From the NCBI GenBank assembly GCA_964036665.1, contig OZ038527.1:8835835-8899834 (forward strand): DNA of 64,000 bases, given 5' to 3'. Positions 9,580-19,708 of this stretch are shown here, piece by piece. This DNA comes from Gordius sp. MW1 (Eukaryota > Nematomorpha > Gordioida > Gordea > Gordiidae). The stretch's first letter is position 1. Each line of letters opens with the position of its first letter. The position numbers were made by a program, and so were the translations under genes. Under the pieces are notes generated by a model. The model ran no database searches, was not told where the DNA came from, and saw only the letters and a program-made list of their open reading frames with translations.

Positions 9580-12500
9580 TTATCGCTTCCTTAATTGGTC
9601 CACATGTCTCCATAATTCTGCTCCATTTTCTATAGCCACTCTTAACCTCCATTCCCCTTCCATTGCTATCACTATCCCTTTTTCCCATTTATACTGCCCC
9701 TGATACATCTTTACCCATACTTTATCCCCTAATTTAAACCTAATCATATTAGATGTCGCTGTCCTGCTATCGTTTTTCTTTAAGGCATCTAGGGGCATTC
9801 TCCCCTGTCGTCCTATAAATTTCATTGATGGGGACTTTCCCTCCAAGCCCTTCGCATTGTGGTACATCATTTGCATTTGCCATTGTTCGCCCTGTCCATG
9901 TTTCTCTTTTCTAATCCATCCCTTTACAATACCCACCATCCTTTCCGCTTGTCCATTTGAACTTGGATGATAAGGCACTGTAATTATATGTTCGATACCC
10001 TGACTTCCACAAAATTCCTTAAAATTTCTACTGATGAATGCCGGTCCTCCGTCCGATACTATCCTTTTTGGCAGCCCATATCTGGCTAATAACTCTTTTA
10101 AAATCCGAATAACTATTCTCGTGGAACTTCCACTTACCTTTGCGTATTCCACCCATTTGGTGCAGGCATCTACTACTATAAAATACACCTTTCCCATACA
10201 CTCAAAGAAGTCAAGATGGATCCGATCCCAGGGCTGTTGCGCCTTCGTCCAACTACTCCTTTTTTCTTTTGGTGGCATCGCCGCTATTAGGTTACATGCC
10301 TCGCAACTGCGACATACATTTTCTATATCTTTAGATAGTTCGGGCCACCACGCGTATTCCCGTGCCCACCGTTTCATTTTTACAATGCCCTGATGTCCTC
10401 GATGTAGTTCTTCTAATACTTGGTTCCTAAGATTCTTAGGTATCACTAATCGCAAACCTTTATCTACACATTCGTCGACCACACTCATTTGTTTCTTCAC
10501 CTTTTTATATCCTAATAACGCCAGTGGCCAATCTGCCTCTCCTCGCAGGCATTTTTTTAACTTTATCATTTCCGCATCATTTTTAGATTCTTCTTTCACA
10601 TCATTCCACGATATTGGACCTCCTTCGGCGATATGTAAAATACAAGGGGTATCATCTTGATTGTAGATCGCTTCCACTGATTCGTTGCTTTCTTTGTCCT
10701 CTGAACCGACTATTTTTTCTTCCATATGCATGCGTGATAGGGTATCTGCTAGATAATTATCCTTCCCTTGACGATAAACTATGTTCATGTCGAAGGCTCC
10801 TACCACTACTAACCATCTTTGTAGTCGCGACGATAACATTAAGTCATGATTGTCTTTCCGAAATAATGATACCAGTGGCTTGTGATCCGTATACACTATA
10901 AAGTGCTTGCCGACTATGTATTCTCGACATTTTACCAGTCCATATACCACTGCTAACGCTTCTTTTTCAATAACAGAGTACCTTAATTCCGGATCTCGAA
11001 ATTTGCGTGAAAAATACATCACTGGTAACTCCATTCCATCAACTACCTGGAGTAAGGCCCCTCCGATCGCTTCTTGTGACGCATCTACCACGATATGTAT
11101 TTCCTTATCTGGGCTGAAACATCTTAACACAGGAGCATTTACGACGCATTCTTTAAGCTCTTGAAAACTTGTTTCTGCTTTCTGATCCCATTGGAAAATG
11201 GTATTGACTTTTATAAGATCGTAAAGTATTCCTGCGCGGGCTGCAAATCGCGGTATATATTTGTGGTAGTAGTTTACCAACCCTAAAAAAGATTGTAACT
11301 CCTTTTTAGTTTTTGGGGGACGTATATTTTTGAGTGCCCCTATCTTGTTTTCCAGTGGACGAATGGTACCACCTTCAATGATATGTCCCAAGTATGATAT
11401 TTTGTTCACCTTGAACACGCATTTTTCTTTAGATATTTTTAATCCATTATCTTCAATTATTTCCAAAACCTCTTTTAATCTAGTGTTATGTTCCGTCTGA
11501 TCACGACCAGCAATTAACAAGTCATCTATATAGTAAAAAACTCCTTCCAAACCTTGGAACAGGGCATTCATGGACATTTGAAAAATTGGTGCCGATATGC
11601 TGAGGCCGAACGGTAACCGTAAAAAAGTGTAAAGGCCTAAATGTGTATTTATTGTCAAACTTTGACTCATCTCCTCCGACACTTTTAACTGTAAGTATGC
11701 TGTTGTAAAATCGATTTTTGAGAAAACCTGGCATCCATTTAATTTAACCAAAATTTCTTCTAAACGTGGTAAAGGAAATCGGACCAATTCAATACATGGG
11801 TTAAGAGTTATACGGAAATCCGCACATAACCTCAGTTTACCATCGGCTTTGCGTACAGGTACTAATGGTGTGGCCCAATAACTAAATACTACTGGTTTAG
11901 TGATCCCTTCATTCACCCATTTTCTTAATTCTTCCTCAATTTCTGCCCTCCATTCGTATGGCACCCTTCTAGCTGGACAAAATTTCGGTTTTACTCCTTC
12001 CTTAAATTTCATTGTGGCTTCAAAATTCTTCAAACAACCCAACCCTTTTGTAAAAATTAACGGAAATTTATCCCACACGTCCAGTTCTTTCTCCTCCTCC
12101 TCTTTTTTTTTAGATTGTATTTCTACTCTTATTAAATGATCATACTCCCCCGGCTTACCTTTAATTATTCTTAGCCATTCTACCTCGAAACTACTTATCC
12201 AATCCGACCCAAAAATATTGTTCGTACTGGCCTCCGATACATATAATTTTAAACTTTTATGAATATTATTTATAGCTACACGCGCCCAACACGATCCTAA
12301 CAACTTCACACTCATATTATTAAATACTCGCACTTCCAATTTTAAATCCTCAAATAATCCACCATTATCAATTTTAACCCAATCATCTTGATTAATTACG
12401 GTTATGGATGAACCAGTATCAAATATAAAATTAAATTGAATTTTATTACAAGTTATTTTTACGCGGGGAACCCGATTATCTTTAATTTCAAGCATATTTA

Positions 12501-13320
12501 TCATAGCAATTTGAATTACTTCCTTTTTTATCAATTTTTTACCAATAAGATTCCTTGAAAGATAATGATTATGCGGTGGTATTATATCCAATATTTCCAT
12601 CCCTCCTTTAATGGGGGTTATAGATAATGTACATTTAGCATAGACAACTGGGGTGGTTTTTATTAACTTGTCTAAATTCCCATAGTCATACCAATATTCA
12701 TATGTTACAAATAAAAATCTTCGACACATGTACTTATAAAATTTACTAGTGTTGATCTCATCTATTTGCTCACTACCCAAATAATGACTCATTTTACTTG
12801 TTTTACATTTATTTAATTCCATTACTCTATTTTTCCTTTTCCCTTTTTTAATTTCGTACTGGGTTTTGCCTTTTGATACTTTAAAAATGGTAGGTTGCAT
12901 AAACGATTTCCACTTTAAACGGTCGTAACTATATTCGCTTAAAACACAAAAATTGGTATTTTCAAACCAATAAAATTTATTCCGGATTTTAAATCGCCAA
13001 CACGCCCGTGAGTACGATTTAATTATATATGTTGGTGGAGTATTAGGAATTTCGAATGGCTTAACCTCAATTCCTTGGATCTCTATTCCATTCGAACTAT
13101 TCCCAAGATTTTTTATCTCTCGACAAACCATCTCTTTATATTCACCCAAAATATATGAAAATATACAATTATCTTGTATATTAAAAGTGTTTATCGTAGA
13201 ATGATATTTATTCCGTTTAAGTCTATCATGCCTCCAATTTATTTCCAAAGTACCAAACCGCACTATATTTATTATAATTTTAATAAAAATTTTCAAAACC
13301 CAAAATAATTTATTCAACAT
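9580..13320 (-). CDS. pol: Ty3/gypsy Pol: protease, RT, RNase H, integrase
   Basis: The 1246-codon frame is intact. Residues 1-290 are unassigned: a hydrophobic start (about 5-21), then a Cys/aromatic-rich region without a known domain. Aspartic protease DTGSS is at 301-305; reverse transcriptase has LCADFR near 500 and YIDD at 597-600; RNase H acids are D746, E786, D812 and D859; the integrase zinc domain has H973/H976 and C1006/C1009; the DDE core is D1037, D1090, E1126 (D-x35-E in the second half). The chain would copy the element's RNA and insert the cDNA. Every catalytic residue I looked for is present, so the enzyme could be active. The long N-terminal extension before protease is unusual. 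Confidence 0.93.
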   Translation of the reverse strand: MLNKLFWVLKIFIKIIINIVRFGTLEINWRHDRLKRNKYHSTINTFNIQDNCIFSYILGEYKEMVCREIKNLGNSSNGIEIQGIEVKPFEIPNTPPTYIIKSYSRACWRFKIRNKFYWFENTNFCVLSEYSYDRLKWKSFMQPTIFKVSKGKTQYEIKKGKRKNRVMELNKCKTSKMSHYLGSEQIDEINTSKFYKYMCRRFLFVTYEYWYDYGNLDKLIKTTPVVYAKCTLSITPIKGGMEILDIIPPHNHYLSRNLIGKKLIKKEVIQIAMINMLEIKDNRVPRVKITCNKIQFNFIFDTGSSITVINQDDWVKIDNGGLFEDLKLEVRVFNNMSVKLLGSCWARVAINNIHKSLKLYVSEASTNNIFGSDWISSFEVEWLRIIKGKPGEYDHLIRVEIQSKKKEEEEKELDVWDKFPLIFTKGLGCLKNFEATMKFKEGVKPKFCPARRVPYEWRAEIEEELRKWVNEGITKPVVFSYWATPLVPVRKADGKLRLCADFRITLNPCIELVRFPLPRLEEILVKLNGCQVFSKIDFTTAYLQLKVSEEMSQSLTINTHLGLYTFLRLPFGLSISAPIFQMSMNALFQGLEGVFYYIDDLLIAGRDQTEHNTRLKEVLEIIEDNGLKISKEKCVFKVNKISYLGHIIEGGTIRPLENKIGALKNIRPPKTKKELQSFLGLVNYYHKYIPRFAARAGILYDLIKVNTIFQWDQKAETSFQELKECVVNAPVLRCFSPDKEIHIVVDASQEAIGGALLQVVDGMELPVMYFSRKFRDPELRYSVIEKEALAVVYGLVKCREYIVGKHFIVYTDHKPLVSLFRKDNHDLMLSSRLQRWLVVVGAFDMNIVYRQGKDNYLADTLSRMHMEEKIVGSEDKESNESVEAIYNQDDTPCILHIAEGGPISWNDVKEESKNDAEMIKLKKCLRGEADWPLALLGYKKVKKQMSVVDECVDKGLRLVIPKNLRNQVLEELHRGHQGIVKMKRWAREYAWWPELSKDIENVCRSCEACNLIAAMPPKEKRSSWTKAQQPWDRIHLDFFECMGKVYFIVVDACTKWVEYAKVSGSSTRIVIRILKELLARYGLPKRIVSDGGPAFISRNFKEFCGSQGIEHIITVPYHPSSNGQAERMVGIVKGWIRKEKHGQGEQWQMQMMYHNAKGLEGKSPSMKFIGRQGRMPLDALKKNDSRTATSNMIRFKLGDKVWVKMYQGQYKWEKGIVIAMEGEWRLRVAIENGAELWRHVDQLRKR

Positions 13321-13713
13321 TTTAAAATTCCCAGATTTGTCCCTTTATATTATAATATTCACCCTTTATTATTTTATTATACTCCTTTTATTTTAATTCT
13401 TCATGCTAATGATATCTTTTATTTATTCTTTTAAGTTCAACACTAGTAGTTAAAAATTTAAATTTGTACATATTAATATTAATATTTTCCATGCAAATTG
13501 TACAATTAATATTCAATCGATAAAATCAACAAAATTCTTATGAAAATTAATATTATTAATTATATTACGAATTGAACCAAAATTAATATCTTAGTTGTTA
13601 AAATCAATAAAATCAACAATGTTTAAAGTAAGAACTGATTATTATGGGAATATGGGAATAATTCATTCATTATCATTCCTAAGGATTTTATAAATCAAAT
13701 AAAGTAAAAGTCC

Positions 13714-14049
13714 TTAGGGTTTATATTTGGGAAACAACATTTTATTTTTGCAAAATTCAGAATAATGCCCAATGTTACCACAATTTACACAACGGGGAGT
13801 TATATAATTATTTTTATTTTGATTTGGGGTGTGTAATGGCGGATTATTTGATTGTTTACTATTAAAATAAAAATTGCGTTGCAAATGATTCGTATTACCA
13901 CAAGTAAAACACCTCACTCTCCTATTTAATTTATTAAATAACTGTCCAATTAAAATGCCTATTATTAAAATGACTAGGTAATCAATATATTCAAATAAAT
14001 CCCCAAACAAATTTTTTAAATAAAGTCGATTATCGCTTTTGCCAAACAT
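13714..14049 (-). CDS. gag: Short Gag-like ORF with zinc knuckles and a hydrophobic helix
   Basis: 111 codons from an ATG, first gene after the leader. Residues about 23-42 form a hydrophobic stretch (LVILIIGILIGQLF). There are two knuckles: CFTCGNTNH, lacking its final Cys, and a perfect C-x2-C-x4-H-x4-C in CVNCGNIGHYSEFC. That is a nucleocapsid signature, but matrix and capsid are absent, since Ty3/gypsy Gag is normally several hundred residues. A gap of about 390 nt separates it from pol. Either capsid function lies in the pol N terminus or the element relies on another source. Confidence 0.6.
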   Translation of the reverse strand: MFGKSDNRLYLKNLFGDLFEYIDYLVILIIGILIGQLFNKLNRRVRCFTCGNTNHLQRNFYFNSKQSNNPPLHTPNQNKNNYITPRCVNCGNIGHYSEFCKNKMLFPKYKP

Positions 14050-14437
14050 GTCAAAAAATAATGTTTGAAATTATATATCAATGAAATTAATAAAATCAAG
14101 AAAAATATTACATAATAAATTAACATACCTTTTTAGGACGTTGGCCAATGCGGGATTCCATTGAGGATTTTGTATCTCTTGTTCTAATTGCGATTACGTT
14201 TTACGATTGTTTGTTGAGATTGATTCGTATCGGTCTTGTTTGTTATGGGTTTGTGTTTCGTTTCACTCGGTTCTATTAAAATTGTTTTTGGACTTTGCCT
14301 CACACGGATTTGATTGCCTTTAAAATTGTTTTTGGACTTTGCTTTACAAGAATCGGCTTATCTTCGTATCTTCAAGATGTTTATTGTTTAATAAGGACCA
14401 GTTTTAAATGGGTTCACTCCTAAGGTCGCTCTTGTTA

Positions 14438-14452
14438 GATCCCGGGGCACCA
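14438..14452 (-). other. Primer binding site of minus-strand gypsy element
   Basis: Three bases inside the 5' LTR the minus strand reads TGGTGCCCCGGGATC. It begins TGG as required to pair with the CCA end of a tRNA. The tRNA species was not assigned. Confidence 0.75.
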
Positions 14453-14455
14453 AAC

Positions 14456-15212
14456 TGTTAAGTTCGCCTAGACAGGAAATTCACTTAACAGGAAACGAGG
14501 GGTTACTACTGTTTTGGACTTTAAATCTGAACGGGAAAGTTACTATGGGTGACGACTATTTGAAAACTACCAACTACACTTTAAATATTGCTTTATTGTT
14601 TCAACTATACACACTTGTCGCTGATAATATCATAAGTCTACGATCGGGGTATAACAGGCGTAATAAGAAAGGGAATACGGGGAATAATGATTGTACAACT
14701 ATTTGGGATTTTTCAATTGCGACCGGGAATATATTTAACAGTCAGTTTTTCACGGGGGAGGGGAAAATCACTCTATCGAAACTTGTTCAAAAATCAACGC
14801 TCTGCTTCGTATCCCTTTTGCTGGGGCTTATATAGGTTTTATATTCCCTTGGCCTAGATCTTTATCCTTGAAACTTCTTTGCTTTTCTAACCCTTTTTCC
14901 ATGCCAACTTTTGATGAATGGCCCTTCACTTCCCTTGCCTTTCCACGGCCTCTGGAATCCTTATCTGACAGTTCTAGGTTTCCCCTACCTTTCTTGTGCC
15001 AATTCAATATTTATTACCCGGTTCTGTCGCATTCTTGCTTCTTTCTGCTACCTCTTTCAGGCCAAGTTTTAATTTATAGCTGTATCCTTGCACTACTTAA
15101 CTACCCGCCCAAATTTCATGACCTTCCTTCTCCTTTAGCTTAGCTTTCCCCTCATCACGTGTCATCCCCATCACGTGTGGTAACCAAATATGGAATTCTC
15201 ATGGATATGACA
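14456..15212 (-). repeat. 5' LTR of minus-strand gypsy element
   Basis: 757 bp, same length as the partner LTR and differing at two positions by eye (near 14566 and 14970). It carries the TATATAAG box and the two ACACGTGATG repeats expected to drive minus-strand transcription. Confidence 0.95.
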
Positions 15213-15690
15213 GTGATGAAAACCAATATTATTTGATAGATTTGCACATATGTTTATATTAGTTGTAACAAGTTCATCTTGTCTTCATCAAGTAAATTTA
15301 TGTGCTTTTTTCTAATCATTATAATAGTAATAGTTGTAATTTCAATTCATTGATTTTCCAACTCAAGCTGTCCAATGTTCAAAGTATTTTATGTGCATAT
15401 TTTTTGAATCTTTAGATTAGTCAATGATAAAACAATGAATTTTAAAAAGAATTACAATTAAAGCTCAAACCTATGGTTGACCTCACATCCGTCACCACAA
15501 AATATTACCTATTCATAGCATTAAATATGTACCATTTTTTAACATTATATCAAACACTGAATAAACGTATATTTCATATATTATAAGGCTTTTACTGAAC
15601 AAATGTTATCTATAAATCTACATAAATTGTTCAGCATATAATATTTAAATTAAAAATTTTATAACACGTCATTTACACATAATTTTTTAT
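15213..15690. repeat. Second copy of the duplicated block of foldback copy 3
   Basis: 15213-15540 repeats 7269-7740 in the same orientation. Without the retrotransposon the two copies would be adjacent, so this was a tandem duplication of about 480 bp into which the element jumped. Confidence 0.7.
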
Positions 15691-16230
15691 GAAAATAAAA
15701 AAATACTATATTAAATACTGCTCTTAATATTTTACGGCTTGCTTACTAACTATTTATTAAGTGCCAAAATTATTTCTAATAATTAAATAATTAAAATATT
15801 TTTTGCTTTTCTAAATTTGTTAGACTAAGACTAACACACCCATTTGTATTCCAACCATAGATAATAATTTTTAAGGCATCGTATTGAACGTTAGAGGATG
15901 TCAAGCACCAGCACGCCTAAGCACTTGCACAGCCAAATTCCTCTGTTGGTCAGGTCAAAATCCTAATAAGAATTGTATAGGGGGTCAAAATGACCCCAAA
16001 CATTAAATAGCTATAACTTGGTTGTATTAAGGCATAGTATCTAACTCATATCAGTAAATTAATATATTACTTTGGGTATTCAAACAAGTAATTTTAATTT
16101 TATATCCTAAATTATTACAATTTTCAAATTTTCCCCTATGGGATTAATTTGGCTCATAAAATTTTTTTCTATTTTAATTTCATAATTTTATTAATAATAT
16201 TATATAAAATAAGGTTAGAACTATAAATAC
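15690..16230. other. Segment of copy 3 without counterpart in copy 2
   Basis: About 540 bp with no repeat partner seen in this window and no ORF. It could be an older insertion or a part deleted from copy 2. It contains the inverted pair GGGGGTCAAAATGACCCC near 15979. Confidence 0.35.
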
Positions 16231-17286
16231 AGACAATTTGGCATAAAAAACCTAAAAAAATAGAGATGTCCAAACTTATGGAATTTTGGCCCTATGTTTT
16301 TAATGTTAAAAAGTTACTACTGTTCTTAACCATTATTTTCTATTTTTGGACTTCAATTTAATTTTTTTGAATATAAATACATCATAGAAGGTTAGAATTG
16401 AGAATATGAAAAAAATCTAAATGTAAATTCTTAAAACAAAAATTTAATCAGGCTCAATAGTAAATTTTGTGTAAAAATGAGAGTTCCTATAAGTTTTCCT
16501 AGTTTTTTAAATTATTTTAGATTGAAAGGGTTGAGTTTAAAATAGTCAGATATTGGTATAAGTTCATGATTTTTTAAATTTGGCATAAAAAACATCATAA
16601 AAATTAGAGTTGTCCAAGCTTAAGAAAGTCTTAACCCTTTGTTTTTTGAGACATAAAGTTTCTATTGTTCTAAATCCATTTTTTTATAATTTTTCAACTT
16701 TGTTTTAAATTTAAATGACAATAATTCTTTTCTTCAATACAAAAACCCTTAAAATAAAAAAATTTGTGTTTGCCCCTCCCTAAATGAACTTAAACAACTT
16801 TCGCCCCCCCCCCCTATTCTAAAACCTGGCTACGCCCATGTTTCCAACACCTTCTGGGCTGGTATAAGATGTGACCTTCTATGTTTTTGACTACTATATA
16901 ATACAATTGGTATTTATTATATTTAATGCATTGTATTATATTATTGTATTGTACTATATAATATTTATTATATTGTATTATATTTATTATATTGCATTAT
17001 ATTTACTGGTTGCATTATATATATCTTATTATATTATATAAATTATATTATTAAATATATTATCTTGTATTATATTATATTTAATGTATTATAAAATATT
17101 TCTTGTAGTTATTGTAGCATATTATATTTATTGCATTATATTTATTATATAACTTATATTATATTTATTGTTTTGTATTATAATAAATTAATATGTATTA
17201 TATTATATTAAATCTATTGTATTATATTTATTATATAATGTAATATATATTATATTGTATTTAATCTTTTGTATTATATTTATTAT

Positions 17287-17993
17287 TGTGGTATACGTGT
17301 ATACCACGTAACCATATGTTGGTGGTATATCGCGTTTTAATGTCCGCGGTATACTTTGATCTTACTTAGATTTATTTAATTTAATGTTAATGTAAAAGGG
17401 TTAACGAATGGTTCCGCAATCCTTATAATTAGAAAAAGGAATTGGTCAAAGGAAGGCACTTTTACCGCGGGTTAATCTAGACGCGGAAGTGGCTAATTTT
17501 CTTTGACGCTCTCTTTTTTTAATTACTTTTACTTTTTATTTTTAACTCAGCCACATCTGTTACTAATCTTTGCAGCCCCGTCTGAAGATTTCCCGTACAT
17601 TGCTAGTTCAATCAAGTCCACCACCCTGGGAAGATTCAACAGCTATAAAAGCGAAATCCCATGTCAATAATTCAGTCCTTATAAATTTTTTCCAAAACTT
17701 TGTACTCTTCCTAAATCCTTGTAATTGTCCCCAATCCCTACATCTTTCCCCTTTTATTGTAATTTTCCGAAACATTTCAGTTTTACCGTCGCCAATTATT
17801 TTAATTGTAAATCGCCTTTAATTGTAAATATTTAGACGTATTAGCGTAAATAAAGTTATTTTAAATCCTTCGCTCAGCCTTTTTTACCCGCCGGTCATTA
17901 CATCGCCTTTAATTGTAAATATTTAGACGTATTAGCGTAAATAAAGTTATTTTAAATCCTTCGCTCAGCCTTTTTTACCCGCCGGTCATTACA
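17287..17993 (+). mobile_element. Solo LTR (707 bp) with 5-bp target duplication
   Basis: The sequence starts TGTGGTATACGTG and ends GGTCATTACA, flanked by ATTAT on both sides (17282-17286, 17994-17998). A CTATAAAAG box (17641) and AATAAAG (about 17850) in the plus direction fit LTR promoter and polyadenylation signals. It is unrelated to the two LTR elements in the window. The first 20 nt are nearly palindromic (GTGGTATAC, GTATACCAC). No internal region is present, so recombination between two LTRs has removed it. Confidence 0.85.
17811..17992 (+). repeat. 91-bp tandem duplication inside solo LTR
   Basis: Two adjacent, essentially identical 91-bp units (17811-17901, 17902-17992), each ending CCGCCGGTCATTAC, duplicate the LTR's 3' part including AATAAAG. 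Confidence 0.9.
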
Positions 17994-18152
17994 ATTATAT
18001 TTATTGTATTATATTTATATCATATTTATACTATATTATTTTAATTTCTAATTTTAATTATGATTTAGAGTCTTATATGTTGCAGTCACGTGTTTAAGAA
18101 TGGCGTAATCTAATTGGTTGTCGCCTAACAGGTCAGTCGTCTACTGTACCAG

Positions 18153-19640
18153 ATTCTATATGACATATCCTATAAATTTTAGTTGGAAATTGTCTATGAA
18201 TTTGATAGGTTGTCAGTATTATGAACTGTCGTTATTTTGGACAGAAGCGGTATAAAATGTATTTTCGTAGGATCATCCAGAAAAATATAGTTTATTGAAA
18301 TGAGATCAATTGAGCAATTTTCACAAATTATTACCACATGGCTAAAACAAGAGCAATTTAAGCCATGATTTTTACTTATTTTTTCTTGCCTTTGTGGTCA
18401 AAAAGTTCCTATTTTCAATTTATCTTCAATTCTTAATATTTTTCGGTTTCCCATGATAAACTTGAGCAATTCAAGTGCGTGCTTATAATTATTTAGACTA
18501 TAGTATACCAGAAATCACAGGGATGAGATATTATCTAAGATTTATTTAATCTTAAATTAATTTTATTTTTCTCGTATAAAAATGGGGTGGAAATCTGCCT
18601 TTTTTCTTCCACATTCCTGATTAATAATGGTTTTTCTATAAGGCAATCTCCAACTCCTAACTAATAAAATAATTGCGAGTGACAATTTTGCTTGACTTAA
18701 AAATAATCTTCAACATTATTTGAACCTTACTAAAGTAGATTCCAGGCAATTTGTTAGCGTGATGGAAAATGTGTATGGGCCATTTCATGCATGAGAAATC
18801 AGAACAGTTTCGCCCCACCACAAGTCTTAAATAATTTTTGGTATGTAGAACTCATATATTGTAGATTTCTGAAAATTATACCTATTTTGGATCAATACTT
18901 TTTAGATTATGAAGGTTCAAAGAGCCAAAATCACGTTCGGGTGCATTTGACCATAAAAAATTGTCTATGAAAATAATTTAACAAAAAACTATGCAAGAAA
19001 AATAATATATAGGTGCCAGTGGTGGGAAATCGATGTTTACTGCAAAATTAAACGCATATATCATAATTCTTATATAATCTCCATAAAAGAGAAAGTAATT
19101 AGTTAAAAATGTGTATGCTTAGAATAGGCCTTTTTTGCCACTAGAATTACAAAAGATACTAAAGAAAATATTGCGTCCACAATTAAAACAAAAAGCTTAT
19201 GCCCACCAAATCGTTTTCAAAAGCAGACAAAAAAAATATTATTTTACTAGTGATGACCAGCATTGCAGGCGATTAAAGAAGTATCAAAAAATGATTGTAA
19301 AGTTACAACACTTACATTAATTTCTCATAATACAATTAATTGCTCAAGTCTCGAGGCATCGGCAACTTTAAAACTTTTGCCAAAAAACTAATACTTTTAA
19401 TTTTATTGACATTAAGGTTTATATTAATCCTTTTACTCCATCCGTTCCGGCAAGCATCTTTTGGCAAACATACATTAAATCAAAATATAATGAGATTATT
19501 GAATTTATATTATTATCACTAAACGTATTAAAATGCGAACAATTCTAAAAAATTATAGTTCTCCATCAATAAATGTTTCTTCGCTTCAAAATATCAGTCA
19601 TGTAAAACTAATTCCTAAAAGTGTTATTACAAAGCGTCCC
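18153..19640. other. Gene-less AT-rich interval
   Basis: Between the foldback nest and MRPS5. I see no exon with homology, only short Lys-rich or hydrophobic ORFs (near 19135 and 19340) of random character. Confidence 0.5.
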
Positions 19641-19646
19641 TTTATT
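19641..19646 (-). terminator. Poly(A) signal of MRPS5
   Basis: AATAAA on the minus strand, 63 nt downstream of the MRPS5 stop codon. It is the first canonical signal after the coding region. Confidence 0.5.
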
Positions 19647-19708
19647 TTACACGTGGCAGGCTTAACATATACAATACAACAATTTATAAAATCCAAAAAA
19701 AATCAATA

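Larger units (their letters stand above)
7770..15212 (-). mobile_element. Full-length Ty3/gypsy LTR retrotransposon
   Basis: Two 757-bp LTRs (7770-8526, 14456-15212), starting TG and ending CA, flank the element, with a perfect 5-bp target duplication GTGAT (7765-7769, 15213-15217). By eye the LTRs differ at only two sites, so insertion is recent. Read on the minus strand the order is LTR, primer site, small zinc-knuckle ORF, long polymerase ORF, short zinc-knuckle ORF, 26-bp tandem repeats, polypurine tract, LTR. Protease, reverse transcriptase, RNase H, integrase is the Ty3/gypsy order. No conventional capsid gene is recognisable. Confidence 0.95.
6884..18152 (+). mobile_element. Foldback-like element, copy 3, host of two LTR insertions
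   Basis: The ends 6884-7050 and about 17998-18152 are reverse complements for roughly 150 bp, including GGTACAGTAGACGACTGACC and its complement, a longer terminal repeat than seen at copy 2. Inside are TA-rich arrays (6985-7185, 16900-17286), a second internal end motif at 7186, a tandemly duplicated block (7260-7740 and 15213-15540), and about 540 bp (15690-16230) not found in copy 2. The Ty3/gypsy element 7770-15212 and the solo LTR 17287-17993 are later insertions. No native ORF is seen. Confidence 0.55.
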
